64,000 nucleotides of DNA from the NCBI GenBank assembly GCA_963210315.1, contig OY723322.1, positions 806,001 to 870,000 on the forward strand, given 5' to 3'. This stretch comes from Rhynchopus euleeides. Its lineage: Eukaryota; Euglenozoa; Diplonemea; Diplonemida; Diplonemidae. The position numbers were made by a program, and so were the translations under genes. Below the pieces are notes generated by a model that searched no databases, had not been told where the DNA came from, and saw nothing but the letters and a program-made list of their open reading frames with translations. Shown piece by piece: positions 39,824-49,590 of this stretch (position 1 is its first letter; every line of letters begins with the position of its first letter).

Positions 39824-42376
39824 ATGCGTGGGTGCACAGCAGCGCTGCTGCTGGTGGCGATGGTGGCGTGTGCAGATGCGCATTACTCGCGGTCGCGGTA
39901 TGGGAGCCGCGGGGGGTACTACCGCAACAAGTACGGAGGGAGTAAGTACGGAAGTAAATCCGGAAGTAAATATGGAAGCAAATACGGAAGCAAATATGGA
40001 GGGAAGTCTGGAGGTGGCTATGGTGGTGGCGGCTACGGCGGCGGTGGCTACGGCGGTGGCGGGAAGAAGGAGAAGTGCCACACGGCGTGGGTGCGTGGTG
40101 AGACACCGACGTGCTTCAGCAGCGTGCGCGGGTGCGACCGCAGCGGGGGCGACTGGGGGTGGACCAACCGCATCACCACCGGGCGGGAGGAGCTGGTGCT
40201 GTGGAAGGGGGCGGAGAAGTGCGAGACAGACCGCGGCGTTGTGACGGGCGGGGCCGTGGTGGAGGTCTCGGACTCCGGGATGGAGGTGACGCTGGAGACG
40301 CAGCGCGGGTGGAAGCTCGACGAGGCGGAGATGTGGATCGGGTCGGACAAACTGCCGCAGAAGTCGTACGGGCAGTACAGCGCATCTCCTACAAACTTCC
40401 CCTACAAGACGTCGCGCGACGGGATGCACAAGTTCCGCTTCAAGAGCGGGTCGATGCCGTCGTCGCTCTACTTCGCGCTGCACGTCGAGGTCTGTGAGGT
40501 GGAGGAGGAGCAGACGGCCTCCCCTGGACCGGTGCCTGAGGAGGAGTGCGTCGAGGGCTGGGTCCGTGGCGACAAGGCACACTGCTTCGCCGGCATGCGT
40601 AACTGCGAGCGCCCGAAGGGCGGCGCCATCGGGTGGTCCAACTCCGTGTCGAAGGGGACGGAAGTGCTCGACCTGTGGGGCAACGCCAAGCACTGCAGCG
40701 GTGGCGGCTGGAAGGCCGGTGAGGTTGAGCTTGTTGTGGAGGACAAGACCGTGGACATGACGATCGACATCACCTCGGGCTACACTCTGGAGGAGGCATC
40801 CATGTGGATTGGCCGCAGCAAGCTGCCGCAGCGGTCGTACGGGCGGTACACGTCCCAGCCGGCCCACTTCCCCTACAAGACGTCGCGTGAGGGTGTGCAC
40901 CAGTTCAAGTTCCGTGGGGCTGCCCCGTCGTGCCTGTACTTCGCACTGTACGCGAAGATCTGTCGCGAGCGCACTACGCCTGCACCGCTGCCGCCGGCCA
41001 CTCCGACACCGACGGCAGTGCCGGAGCCCCCGCGCACCCCGACCCCGCCCACGTCGACGCCCCCGCCGTCGCCCCCGACCCCCCCGACTCCTGAGAGGAC
41101 GCCTGTCCCCGAGGGTGTGCCGCCCCCGACGCCGAACAACACCCCGACTCCGGAGGGCGGTGTGCCCCCGCCGACGCCGGACCGCACCCCGAGCCCTGAG
41201 GGTGGTGTGCCGCCGCCCACACCGGACCGCACCCCGAGCCCCGAGGGTGGTGTGCCGCCGCCGACGCCTGACCGCACCCCCAGCCCTGAGGGTGGTGTGC
41301 CGCCGCCCACACCGGAGCGCACCCCGAGCCCTGAGGGTGGTGTGCCCCCTCCGACGCCGGACCGCACCCCGAGCCCTGAGGGTGGCGTGCCTCCGCCTAC
41401 GCCTGACCGCACCCCCAGCCCTGAGGGCGGTGTGCCGCCGCCCACACCGGACCGCACCCCGAGCCCTGAGGGTGGTGTGCCGCCGCCCACCCCCAACACC
41501 CCCACACCTGAGGGCGGTGTGCCCCCGCCGACGCCCAACACCCCGAGCCCCGAGGGCGGTGTGCCCCCGACGCCCGGCAGCACGCCTGCCCCGACCTGCA
41601 TTGAGGAGGAGATCGACGTCGGCACTGTCGAGCCTGAGCTGACCGGCGAGGGGGAGGGTGCTGAGACCATTGTCGACTGGGGTGCCGGTGAGGCTGTCGA
41701 GGAGGGCATGGGCGCATGGCCGCTGGGCGAGGGCCAGGAGGCGTCGCTGGGCAACCTGCCCGGTGTGCTGCAGCGCGCCAAGACGAAGGCGTTCTTCCCT
41801 ACCGACGGCGAGGCCATCGAGTCGGGCAGCAAGATCCGCGTTGAGTGCCCGGAGAGCTGCAGCGGGACGCCGTGCGAGGTGGTGGTGGCGACATACCACT
41901 GCCCCCCGTGCTCCTCGTCGACGAACGGCGGCCTCCCCACCATCCTGCCTGGCTCTGGCTGGAGCGCTGGCCAGTGCGCCCCGACCTTCAAGACCTGGGC
42001 TCTCGGCAACGACTTCAGCATGGTGTCCTTCCGCAAGGTTGTCCCCTCTGGGACAGTCCTGGAGACCCCTGCACTGACGCAGCCGCTGCAGCACGTCGCA
42101 GTGTTCGTCCGCCGTGGCGCGACGGACTGCACGTCGATCGGCGACCGCCAGGGCTGCGCTGCACAGGCTGAGTGCATGTGGGAGGGTATTATCGGGAGTG
42201 AGGGTGGGTCGTGCGCCTCCAACTGGTGCCCCGCCGGTGCCGAGGGCGGGGAGACTGGCGGGGAGACTGGGTCCGTGGCGTCGTGCGGCGAGTGCGTCAC
42301 GACCCAGCCCCCCCAGCCCCCGGTGCCTGAGGGCGGTGAGGGTGGTGAGGGTGGTGGCGGCGCTGGCCCCAAGTAA
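39824..42376 (+). CDS. Secreted repetitive protein with duplicated Cys domain and Pro-rich repeats, 850 aa
   Basis: Signal peptide at residues 1-19 (GCTAALLLVAMVACADA), then a Tyr/Gly/Lys/Ser-rich region (repeated KYGSK, later GGYGGGG). Two homologous domains of about 145 residues follow (about 85-230 and 242-388). Both have AWVRG/GWVRG, a TCF/HCF Cys, a WTN/WSN turn, a LWKGAEKC/LWGNAKHC Cys, an EMWIG or SMWIG strand, FPYKTSR, and end LYFAL..VC. This pattern resembles the Cys/FPY repeats of cell-surface or adhesin-like proteins in marine microbes. Next comes a Pro-rich stalk of 14-15-residue repeats (about 423-590) and a Cys-containing C-terminal domain. Probably an extracellular or cell-surface protein; binding partner unknown. 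A trans-splice-like CCAG lies 27 bases before the ATG. Confidence 0.8.
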   Translation: MRGCTAALLLVAMVACADAHYSRSRYGSRGGYYRNKYGGSKYGSKSGSKYGSKYGSKYGGKSGGGYGGGGYGGGGYGGGGKKEKCHTAWVRGETPTCFSSVRGCDRSGGDWGWTNRITTGREELVLWKGAEKCETDRGVVTGGAVVEVSDSGMEVTLETQRGWKLDEAEMWIGSDKLPQKSYGQYSASPTNFPYKTSRDGMHKFRFKSGSMPSSLYFALHVEVCEVEEEQTASPGPVPEEECVEGWVRGDKAHCFAGMRNCERPKGGAIGWSNSVSKGTEVLDLWGNAKHCSGGGWKAGEVELVVEDKTVDMTIDITSGYTLEEASMWIGRSKLPQRSYGRYTSQPAHFPYKTSREGVHQFKFRGAAPSCLYFALYAKICRERTTPAPLPPATPTPTAVPEPPRTPTPPTSTPPPSPPTPPTPERTPVPEGVPPPTPNNTPTPEGGVPPPTPDRTPSPEGGVPPPTPDRTPSPEGGVPPPTPDRTPSPEGGVPPPTPERTPSPEGGVPPPTPDRTPSPEGGVPPPTPDRTPSPEGGVPPPTPDRTPSPEGGVPPPTPNTPTPEGGVPPPTPNTPSPEGGVPPTPGSTPAPTCIEEEIDVGTVEPELTGEGEGAETIVDWGAGEAVEEGMGAWPLGEGQEASLGNLPGVLQRAKTKAFFPTDGEAIESGSKIRVECPESCSGTPCEVVVATYHCPPCSSSTNGGLPTILPGSGWSAGQCAPTFKTWALGNDFSMVSFRKVVPSGTVLETPALTQPLQHVAVFVRRGATDCTSIGDRQGCAAQAECMWEGIIGSEGGSCASNWCPAGAEGGETGGETGSVASCGECVTTQPPQPPVPEGGEGGEGGGGAGPK
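41107..41580 (+). repeat. 45-bp coding minisatellite (VPPPTPDRTPSPEGG)
   Basis: Eight 15-residue units, then two 14-residue units and a shortened last one, all in frame inside the secreted protein. Third codon positions vary between units, so selection for the peptide is likely. Length polymorphism is expected. Confidence 0.9.
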
Positions 42377-42475
42377 ACACGCCTCACCCTGTGAGGCAAT
42401 CGTCCAACTCGCTCCAAAGAACACTTGACTTCTTGACTGCTTAGTTTGCCGTCCCGACTATCTTGAAAAAATAAC

Positions 42476-42808
42476 TACCGTATACGTAAATATTATGGAA
42501 CGTAAATATTATGGAACGGGCCCATTTTTGCCCGGTCCGTTCCATAATATTTACGTTCCAAAATATTTACAGGGCCAGTTGGGGACTCGGTGGTGAGGAT
42601 GGTTTGCCTCAGGAATCGCACGAAAAGTGCACGAGTAGGTCCCGTCAGGGACTCTGTATGCCGTCCGATCACCTGGTCCAAGTCCCCGAGTCGCAGAAAG
42701 CCCTGTAAATATTATGGAACGAAAAAAATCTGGAACGCCAACCCACCAGCGTTCCATAATATTTACGTTCCATAATATTTACGTTCCAAAATATTTACGT
42801 ATACGGTA
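42476..42808. mobile_element. TACCGTATACG inverted-repeat element, copy 1
   Basis: 333 bp bounded by TACCGTATACGTAAATATT and its complement, with GGAACGTAAATATTATGGAA repeats near each end. A conserved unique middle contains CAGGGCCAGTTGGGGACTCG and AAAGCCCTGTAAATATT. The family has four copies here: copies 1 and 3 share one orientation, 2 and 4 the other. TA may be the duplicated target. No transposase; short frames inside are by-products. Confidence 0.85.
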
Positions 42809-42825
42809 TTTATTACCGTGAAAAC

Positions 42826-42927
42826 AAAGTACGGTAAAATCGACGAGGTGGGGTGAGACGGCCACGAGGGGCCGAAGGCCCCGAGTGGCCGTCGAACCCC
42901 AACCGAGTCGATTTTACCGTACTTTTC
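42826..42927. repeat. Near-perfect 100-base hairpin
   Basis: Arms run from AAGTACGGTAAAATCGAC through GGGGCC, turn at a short loop near 42885, and return through GGCCCCGAGTGGCCGTC to GTCGATTTTACCGTACTT. It follows the inverted-repeat element at 42476 and shares the ACCGTGAAAAC word with flanking DNA. It could be a foldback element. Confidence 0.75.
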
Positions 42928-43568
42928 AAGGTGATGACATGTTTTTCTTGCACAATACGCAACTTTTGAACGCCAAAACCGCCTTTTGGTCGTTTTTTCT
43001 CTTCACGCCGTGAGAAAAAACCGTAAAATCGCTTTATTACCGTGAAAACGAAAAACTGTGCCCCATTTTTGAGGTTGCTCATGTGAGTATGTCTGAGAAC
43101 ACCAATATACAGAGGTTCCAGGCTGTACCACCTCCTGACTGAGATCAACTCCACAGGGGATGTCGTCCAGAGCGCCAAGTCTGGGGTATTCCGCCCTCAA
43201 GAACGGCGAGTCACACCTCATATCGTTCTGATTTGCCCTCGACAGCTTCGTCTTCCTGGGGATCCCTGGTTCTGCTGGTTGACCTGTGGTTCACCGTGAA
43301 GAACCATGACCTGCTGTGCGACACGGTATGCAGCATACACTTCTAAAAGGTCTATCTGCTTGCGGTGATCGTACTTCTCACGCCGCGGGGTGCTGCGCTT
43401 CTGGCTCTGGGCAGAGGTCGGGGGGAGCTGGATAGCGTGGCCGATGAACCCACCGCACCAACCCACCCCGCAGCCGACCTGGTGACCTGCAGACCCGCTC
43501 AGGCCTGATTTGTGCATTCACAAAATCAGCCGCAGGTCCCTTCCAGAAAATCACTGTACGCATGGTTG
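42928..43568. other. Spacer, no gene seen
   Basis: T- and A-rich words such as CGTGAGAAAAAACCGTAAAATC occur near 43010. Short frames only. Confidence 0.45.
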
Positions 43569-43569
43569 C

Positions 43570-45234
43570 ATAACGGCCGTTTTAAAAAATCCCTTGTATT
43601 TTGTGGACTTGCAAAAACGGCCGCTGATTTTCAGCATTTTAAAAAACGGCCGTTTTTTTTTACCTGGGAATTTTGTATGGGGCGTGGGTCAGCAGGCGAG
43701 ATCCCACCACCAGGAGTGCCTCCCCACTGCAAGGGATACCCTGCAGCAAGCATTGTGAGCGCGCCTTCAAGTATGATGCGAAGAGTTCAGACTTCGTGGA
43801 CCACTTTGACGGACCGCGCCATATCAAGAAAAAGAAGAACGCAGCGTTGAAAGTGCAGAGCCAGGGAAACAGCTGGCGCTGTCGGAGTGCGATACCCTCA
43901 GTGGCAGGCTTGCAACTTCGGATCGCCCGGGGTGCGTTGTTCACCGGATCACCGGCTGGCATGGTGCATGATGCTGTCAAGAAGTGTGTCCCGAGGAGGG
44001 GCTGAACATGGTTGCGGCCAATCTAGGCACGTGTGTCGTGGATGACCGTGCAGGCAGAGGTGGGTGTCGCTCACTGGCATCAGGGCTCTTCCGACAGAGC
44101 TTTCCCTTGATCTCGGCGACAGCACCCCGGATGAGAAGGACACCGCCTTCGCTGATTTATTCCCGAAGGCACGGGCGATCATCCCGGGCAATATGCAGCA
44201 CCAGCTGGATGGGTTCACGACCGCACTGGCGCTGAAGGATGTGCTGTGCCACATCTCTGACGCAGCTGAGAGGGAGAAGCAGGCGAGCAAGACGGCACCA
44301 CCGGCCGTGCGATCTCGCTTCTCTCCGACACACACTACCTGCACCGCTTGAGTGGATCTGCACCTTGCACCACGTCCCCGGGCATTTATACAATCTTCCG
44401 GGCCCGCTGCAGGACAGCGGCCCTGCTACGTGTGCGTCGCTTCTGCGGTTGGCAGAGATGCCCACGAAACCGCTGGGCTGGAGTCCCACCTGCAGGCCGC
44501 CGTCCGCCTGACGGCACCCCTCGCATCGCTGCTCCAGAAGTACTGCGATGCGCAGCTGGGTGTGCCGACGGCGTGCCCCTGTCGACGCAGTGCACACCGA
44601 CATTGTGAATGTCATCGAGAAAGTGTCTGAGGTGGGGAAGTACGACCCCCAGTGCCCCTGGCAGGGGAGCTGGCCTGGGCTGGCGACCGCATGCGCAGAA
44701 GGTGGGACGTCACGGAATCAGGGAAGTCCTTCTGGTTTGCGGTCCGCCGTTTGTGCCCGAGCGCGTACAGCCGCATGAGTCGTAGGGGTGTCAGAACTCC
44801 GGTGCCACCTCCCCTCTGTTTCGGGGAGGTCACTTGCAGGTCCTGGGTGATCTACGACTAGGCCACCACGTTCCGAGGGTGTGCTGGATTTCTGGGACAA
44901 CCCGGGGGCGAACCGGGCTGCTACACTCCTCTCTGCTCTCGGGTGTCTGCTGCTTGTCGAGCGGCAGGCAGGGCGGAAGCCATTTTTCTTTGTACAGTCG
45001 ACAGAGAATCGCAGTGCCCAATGTCATGTGTAGGCAACAGGGAGTTGTCAAGTGTGTTTCCTCAGCTCGGTACGGTAAGCAGAAGGCGAATCTCCAAAGG
45101 AAAATAGGAGGGGGAAAAAAACGGCCGTTTTTTCGCCAACAAAACATGAAAACGGCCGTTTTTATATTTCGGTAGCGGGAACTGAGGTAGTGGATTCTCA
45201 GAAAATCCACTCCCTCCATGACGGCCGTTATGAC
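43570..45234 (+). mobile_element. Decayed hAT-like element with CATAACGGCCGT ends
   Basis: The outer ends read CATAACGGCCGT at 43569-43580 and its complement at 45221-45232. Inside both, AAAACGGCCGTTTT palindromes recur. Between them is a broken transposase-like coding region (separate entry). No matching 8-bp target duplication is visible, perhaps lost by decay. Boundaries are approximate. Confidence 0.6.
43690..44850 (+). pseudogene. Broken hAT-like transposase
   Basis: Fragments in changing frames follow the order of the intact transposase at 22075. A zinc finger (HCERAF...HFDGPRH versus CSRLW...HFTGGKH) is followed by ARGALFTGSPAGMVHDAV (versus [17 protein letters not shown]). Later come APPAVR followed by LLSDT in another frame (versus [13 protein letters not shown]), then a helical stretch with LTAPLASLLQKYCD (versus [14 protein letters not shown]), and finally FWFAVRRLCP (versus [12 protein letters not shown]). 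The catalytic middle and the C-terminal dimerisation region are missing. It cannot encode an active enzyme. Confidence 0.65.
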
Positions 45235-46582
45235 ACTATGTGTACGGACTTTTTTTTCACGCCAAAAAAAGCGTGAAAAAAAAGAAAAAGGGCGTGAGAA
45301 AAAAGAAAAAAGCGTGAGAAAAAAGTAAAAAGCGTGAGAAAAAAGTGATTACCGTAACCGGGCGTGCGTGAAAAAAAGTTGCGTGGCGTCCAAGAAATAC
45401 AATATTCCACCCTTCTTTCCTCTTATTAACGAGCTGTCTTGCAAAGTAGCCTGGTATCACATCCAACAGTGCCTTGCTGTGAGGTGGCCATGCCCTCTCC
45501 TGGCTAGCTCTTGTTGTGTGTGTCTGACCGGCTTCTCTACAGCAGTCTCGCGGTCTCCCCTCCCCGTTGGCCCAGTGTCGAACGGAGTGGGTCGGTGGGG
45601 TGCGATTTGTGCAGGGCTTATTTCTTGCCAAAAAGCTCACCACCCACCCTCCTCTTTAGGCCAGAGGCCCCAGCTTGCCTTTGTTTCCCCCCCCTGTCAA
45701 AGGGGGGTTATTTTTTCGACGTGTTGTCCCCCCTCCCCCCCACCTGCCGCCATATTACCCTCCGTCCACATTTGTCTTTTTTCTTCCCTCTTTTTTTTTG
45801 TCCACACCGATTTTGTTTTTCATGTGTTCCCCCCCAACAAGGAATATATCCTCTCCGGTTTTCCACACAGCCTGAATGGTTTTTTCATAGACGTGGCTTG
45901 TCAGTACTCCTTTTCTCTGTCCAGTTGCCCACCCTCAAGAAGGTCTCCAGGGCTGCCTTGTGGGAGTGGAGAATGACAATCAGAGACAGTGGAGATATTA
46001 AGCCACACCGACTCAAAAGTGAATCGAAGAATGACAGAAATTCAGTTGAAGCCTGAACACAGCGGGTCGGAGCCATTCTGGTTGGGGCTGGGTGAGTCAC
46101 AACTTTATTTTCTCCCACCTCGGGGGAATTTATCAGCCTTTTCTCCCCCCCTCATTCAATCTTCGTCTCTGCCTGCCATGCCTTTATATCCGGAAGGGGT
46201 AAACCCTTCCCTCATATTTTGGCAGACACAGCGGGAAACAGGAGCCAAAAAAAAACTCAAAAACTGGCAGGTCAAACTAGGCTAGGCTGGGGGGGAATCC
46301 ACACGCAAAAAAATACAATGCGAACGTCACCCCCCCCCACCACCCCACTCCCACCCCCGCCCCTCGGCAAACCACATCTGCCTCTAGACTGGGTTCTGGT
46401 TTTGAGGAGTTCAGCCATATTCCATCCAGTGTGTGATCACGGCACTGTCCGATCGGACAACCGGAGATATGAAGTTGAACGTAGAAATGAATATCACGAC
46501 ACCCTTGTGTCACCACAACCTGCCAAACTTGTCACTTCTCACTCCACGGCATCCACAGGGATAAAGTTGAGAAGGCACCATC
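45235..46582. other. Intergenic with A-rich GCGTGA repeats
   Basis: Between about 45255 and 45375 a GCGTGARAAAAAAG unit repeats four or five times. Pyrimidine-rich DNA follows at 45690-45830. No supported gene. CCACAGGG lies about 28 bases before the next ATG. Confidence 0.5.
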
Positions 46583-47308
46583 ATGTCGGGAGAGAAGAAG
46601 CCTGTGCGTGGGCTTCTGTTGGATATGGACGGCGTGCTCGCTGAGGTGAAGCAGTCTTACCGGCAGTGCATTGTCGACACTGCGGCGGCCTTCGGGAGCA
46701 CCGTCACCTTCAAGGAGATCACGGCGGAGAAGCTGAAGGGCAATGCCAACAACGACTGGGTCCTGACGCGGAAGATGCTTGCGGACAGGGGCATCGAGGC
46801 TTCGCTGCAGGACATCACCGACAAGTTTGAGGAGATCTACTCCGAGCTGCGCAAGCTGGAGACCCTCATTCCTGCTGTGGGCGTCATCGAGGAGCTGCAC
46901 AGGAGGTGCGAGGGGCGTGTCGCGATTGTGACGGGGCGCCCGCGGAAGGACTGCGAGTTCTTCCTGGAGCAGTTCGGGCTGAGCCGGTTCGTCTCCCACA
47001 GCGTCTGCATGGAGGACGGGCCTCCAAAGCCTGCGCCCAATGCGGTGGAGACGGCATGCAAGCACCTCGACCTGCACCCCGCAGAGACGCTGATGATCGG
47101 CGACACCGTTGACGACATCCTGGCGGCTGTGAGTGCCGGTGGGCGCGGGGTGGGTACCTTGCTCCCAGATGACCACGCCCGGACTGTCATCGAAAACGCG
47201 GCATTTGAAACCGTTCCGTCCGTGGTGGCGATGCTCGAGAAGGGGGCAGAGTCCATCATTCGCCCCGGCCTCGCAGATCTGCTGGACCACATCCCGCTCC
47301 GCAGCTGA
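46583..47308 (+). CDS. HAD-superfamily phosphatase (subfamily IA), paralogue 2
   Basis: 241 aa, same architecture as the gene at 35821: LLLDMDGVLAEVKQSYRQ (Asp14, Asp16), NANNDWVLTRK, VAIVTGRPRKDCEFFL, GPPKPAPN and LMIGDTVDD, ending IIRPGLADLLDH. All four HAD motifs are intact. The two genes are 10 kb apart with the unrelated secreted-protein gene and repeats between, so this is a dispersed duplication and not an adjacent pair. Divergence is spread along the length, which suggests an old duplication with both copies under selection. Confidence 0.9.
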   Translation: MSGEKKPVRGLLLDMDGVLAEVKQSYRQCIVDTAAAFGSTVTFKEITAEKLKGNANNDWVLTRKMLADRGIEASLQDITDKFEEIYSELRKLETLIPAVGVIEELHRRCEGRVAIVTGRPRKDCEFFLEQFGLSRFVSHSVCMEDGPPKPAPNAVETACKHLDLHPAETLMIGDTVDDILAAVSAGGRGVGTLLPDDHARTVIENAAFETVPSVVAMLEKGAESIIRPGLADLLDHIPLRS

Positions 47309-49181
47309 TAGGGTTGCGACAACGGCTGTGCAAGGGGGCGTGCGTATGACAGGGCCTTCGGTCACACCGGAGGCAGCTGGCATCCCTTTGCCTTTTGCCT
47401 TTCCCTGCCGGGAACCTGATGCTGTTACGGCGGGTTGGGTCAAGCAAGCCCCTGTGACTTATGTATTATTGCCTTTATATAGTGGGGCCGCAGCCACCTC
47501 CGCCCTGCCCCCCGCAGCCTGGGGGGAAACCTTTTCTGCGCCGAGCCCCCTTTCGTTTTTTTTTTGCTGGGAGGTTGTGAACACACCCAGCATCACACAC
47601 ACCGCTTCATCGGACCCAGGAGTGGTGCGTATGTGGACCTCCATTCCAACAAGACAGCAGTTTATTTGCAGCTGGTGATTTTGTGAGCCACGTTATCTTT
47701 TGCCGTGTTACGTTTCGCTTCCAGGGCAGGGGCCACAGAGAGCTGCTTCTCTGGCCTCCTCGCCTGGGCTGAGGGTGGGTATGTTTTCAATCGCATCAGA
47801 GAAGGGGCCTGGCCACCACCCTGTGGCAAAATGGAACCCCAGCGTGTGTGCCTTCTTTCTGTTGTTCGGGACAGCCCCCCGCCAAAATCTCCCCCGCGCG
47901 GTGCGCGCGTTTGGGCGGACTTTTTTGAGTGGGGCCTATGTCAGACCTCCTTGCACCCCCCCCCCCCCCGATGGCGACAAAAAGGAGGGACATTGCAAGG
48001 AGGTGCTGGGAGGCTTGCTTTCCCATTCGCCCTCGGCAATCAAACCCCCATCAGATCTCGGGGTCCCCCGACCTTCGAGGCTGAACCCCCAGCAAGTGTT
48101 ACCACGCCGGGCTTGCAAATGCACCCCTCACCTGATATTTATCTTACATCGCCGGCAGGAGCCGCAACACCCCTCCCTTCCCCTCCCCTTCCTGCTGCCG
48201 CCGAATTATCCGTCTCCTTCAGGAGGGGTTTGGGGGGTGGGTGGGGTGGGTGGGTGGGGGGTGGTATACAAACAACACCAACCCCACCTGCCGTTGCCTC
48301 CAGCATCCCATTCCCTCTTCTCTATGTGTGAGCCTCACACCGCACCCGCCACCCTTGCAGCACCGCAGTACCGACCAGGGCAGGGAGGGAGGGAAGCACC
48401 CCGCGAGTCCCCTCTCCCCCCCGTGTCTGTGGTGTGTGTGGGGAGCGAAGTGTGCTGCTGATGAAGGCCTTCCCTTGGCCCGTTCGCCCCCCCGTCTCAT
48501 CCCACCTCGTTTCCCCTCCCCACGAAAGAAATGTGAATCCTGGAGTGGAAGGAATCAGGGAGAATGGGTTCGGGTTTGCGCAGTTCCCCCCCCCACCCCC
48601 CCTCCCCCCCACATCCACTTGCCTCGACGAAGTGTAGGGAGGGATGGATTTTTTGAACTGCTGCACCCTTCCCGGCTGGGTGGCTTTGTTGGAACTGTCC
48701 TAAAGGGGGGGGGGGGTGGTGGGGAACAAAGCCCCAGAAGCGAAGCCGCACACCGTGTGGGGGGGGAGAGGGGTGGAGGGGGGGGGATGCTGCCAACGTG
48801 TTTGTTGCAAGGTTGTCAAAACTAGTGCACGGTGCACACCGCGAGAACTGAGCCCCGCTCTCAGTCCGTCTCAGTGAAAGGTTCCCTCTGGTGGCCGCTC
48901 CCTCTTGTGAGTGGTGCATCCCGTTTTCTCCGAAAGAGTTGCGGAGCCAAGACAGGGTTCTGCTGCTTTCCAGCTCTTTGCAGTGTCTGAAAAAAAACAA
49001 CGATGAGCGGGCCAGGCCTGGTGATGGTGGTGGTGGTGGTGGGGTGGGGATGGGGGGAACCGTTGGGGAAGCCGTGCACCTTTTCAGGCTGATGTGCGGC
49101 ACCACCGGAGGGGGGGGGGGGTGTTGGGAGGGTCGCTTCTCCTGCGCTATTCCGGCACCCTCCCCATTGTTGTTAGCCCCC
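47309..49181. other. Intergenic, homopolymer-rich
   Basis: Contains C and G runs (47958-47970, 48586-48610, 48706-48718, 49109-49120) and a dispersed-repeat relative. Frames up to 253 codons exist but have low-complexity Pro/Gly composition and overlap on both strands. None is supported. Confidence 0.5.
47566..47675. repeat. Relative of the GTTAGTTCGG repeat, copy d
   Basis: Keeps T run, GCTGG, CACACACCGCTTCATCGGAC, AGGAGTGGTG and CATTCCAACAAGA in the family order, but lacks GTTAGTTCGG and the CCCCCACTCACA block. More diverged than the other three. Confidence 0.45.
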
Positions 49182-49257
49182 ATTTAAAACTTTACGTTTT
49201 AAACGTTTTAAACGTTTTAAATGTTTTAAATGTTTTAAATTAAAACGCGTTTTAAAT

Positions 49258-49590
49258 TACCGTATACGTAAATATTTTGGAACGTAAATATTATGGAACG
49301 TAAATATTTTGGAACGCTGGTGGGTTGGCGTTCCAGATTTTTTTCGTTCCATAATATTTACAGGGCTTTCTGCGACTCGGGGACTTGGACCAGGTGATCG
49401 GACGGCGTACAGAGTCCCTGACGGGACCTACTCGTGCACTTTTCGCGCGATTCCTGACGCAAGCCGTCCTCACCACCGAGTCCCGAACTGGCCCTGTAAA
49501 TATTTTGGAACGTAAATATTATGGAACGGACCGGCCAAAAATGGGCCCGTTCCATAATATTTACGTTCCATAATATTTACGTATACGGTA
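49258..49590. mobile_element. TACCGTATACG inverted-repeat element, copy 2
   Basis: 333 bp with the same ends and middle as copy 1, in the opposite orientation, with a few substitutions. Flanked by TTAAAT and ATTTAA. Confidence 0.85.

Noticed and set aside
39806..42424. 872-codon reverse-strand frame opposite the secreted protein
   Set aside because: It mirrors GC-rich repeats of the + strand gene and is Arg/Ala-rich low complexity. The + strand has a signal peptide and duplicated Cys domains.
42493..42775. Short frames of 60-68 codons repeated in all four TACCGTATACG elements
   Set aside because: They exist in several frames on both strands and simply reflect the conserved repeat. No initiation context or domain.
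47700..48461. 253-codon Pro-rich frame in C/G-run DNA
   Set aside because: Composition follows the homopolymers; a second frame of similar length overlaps it.
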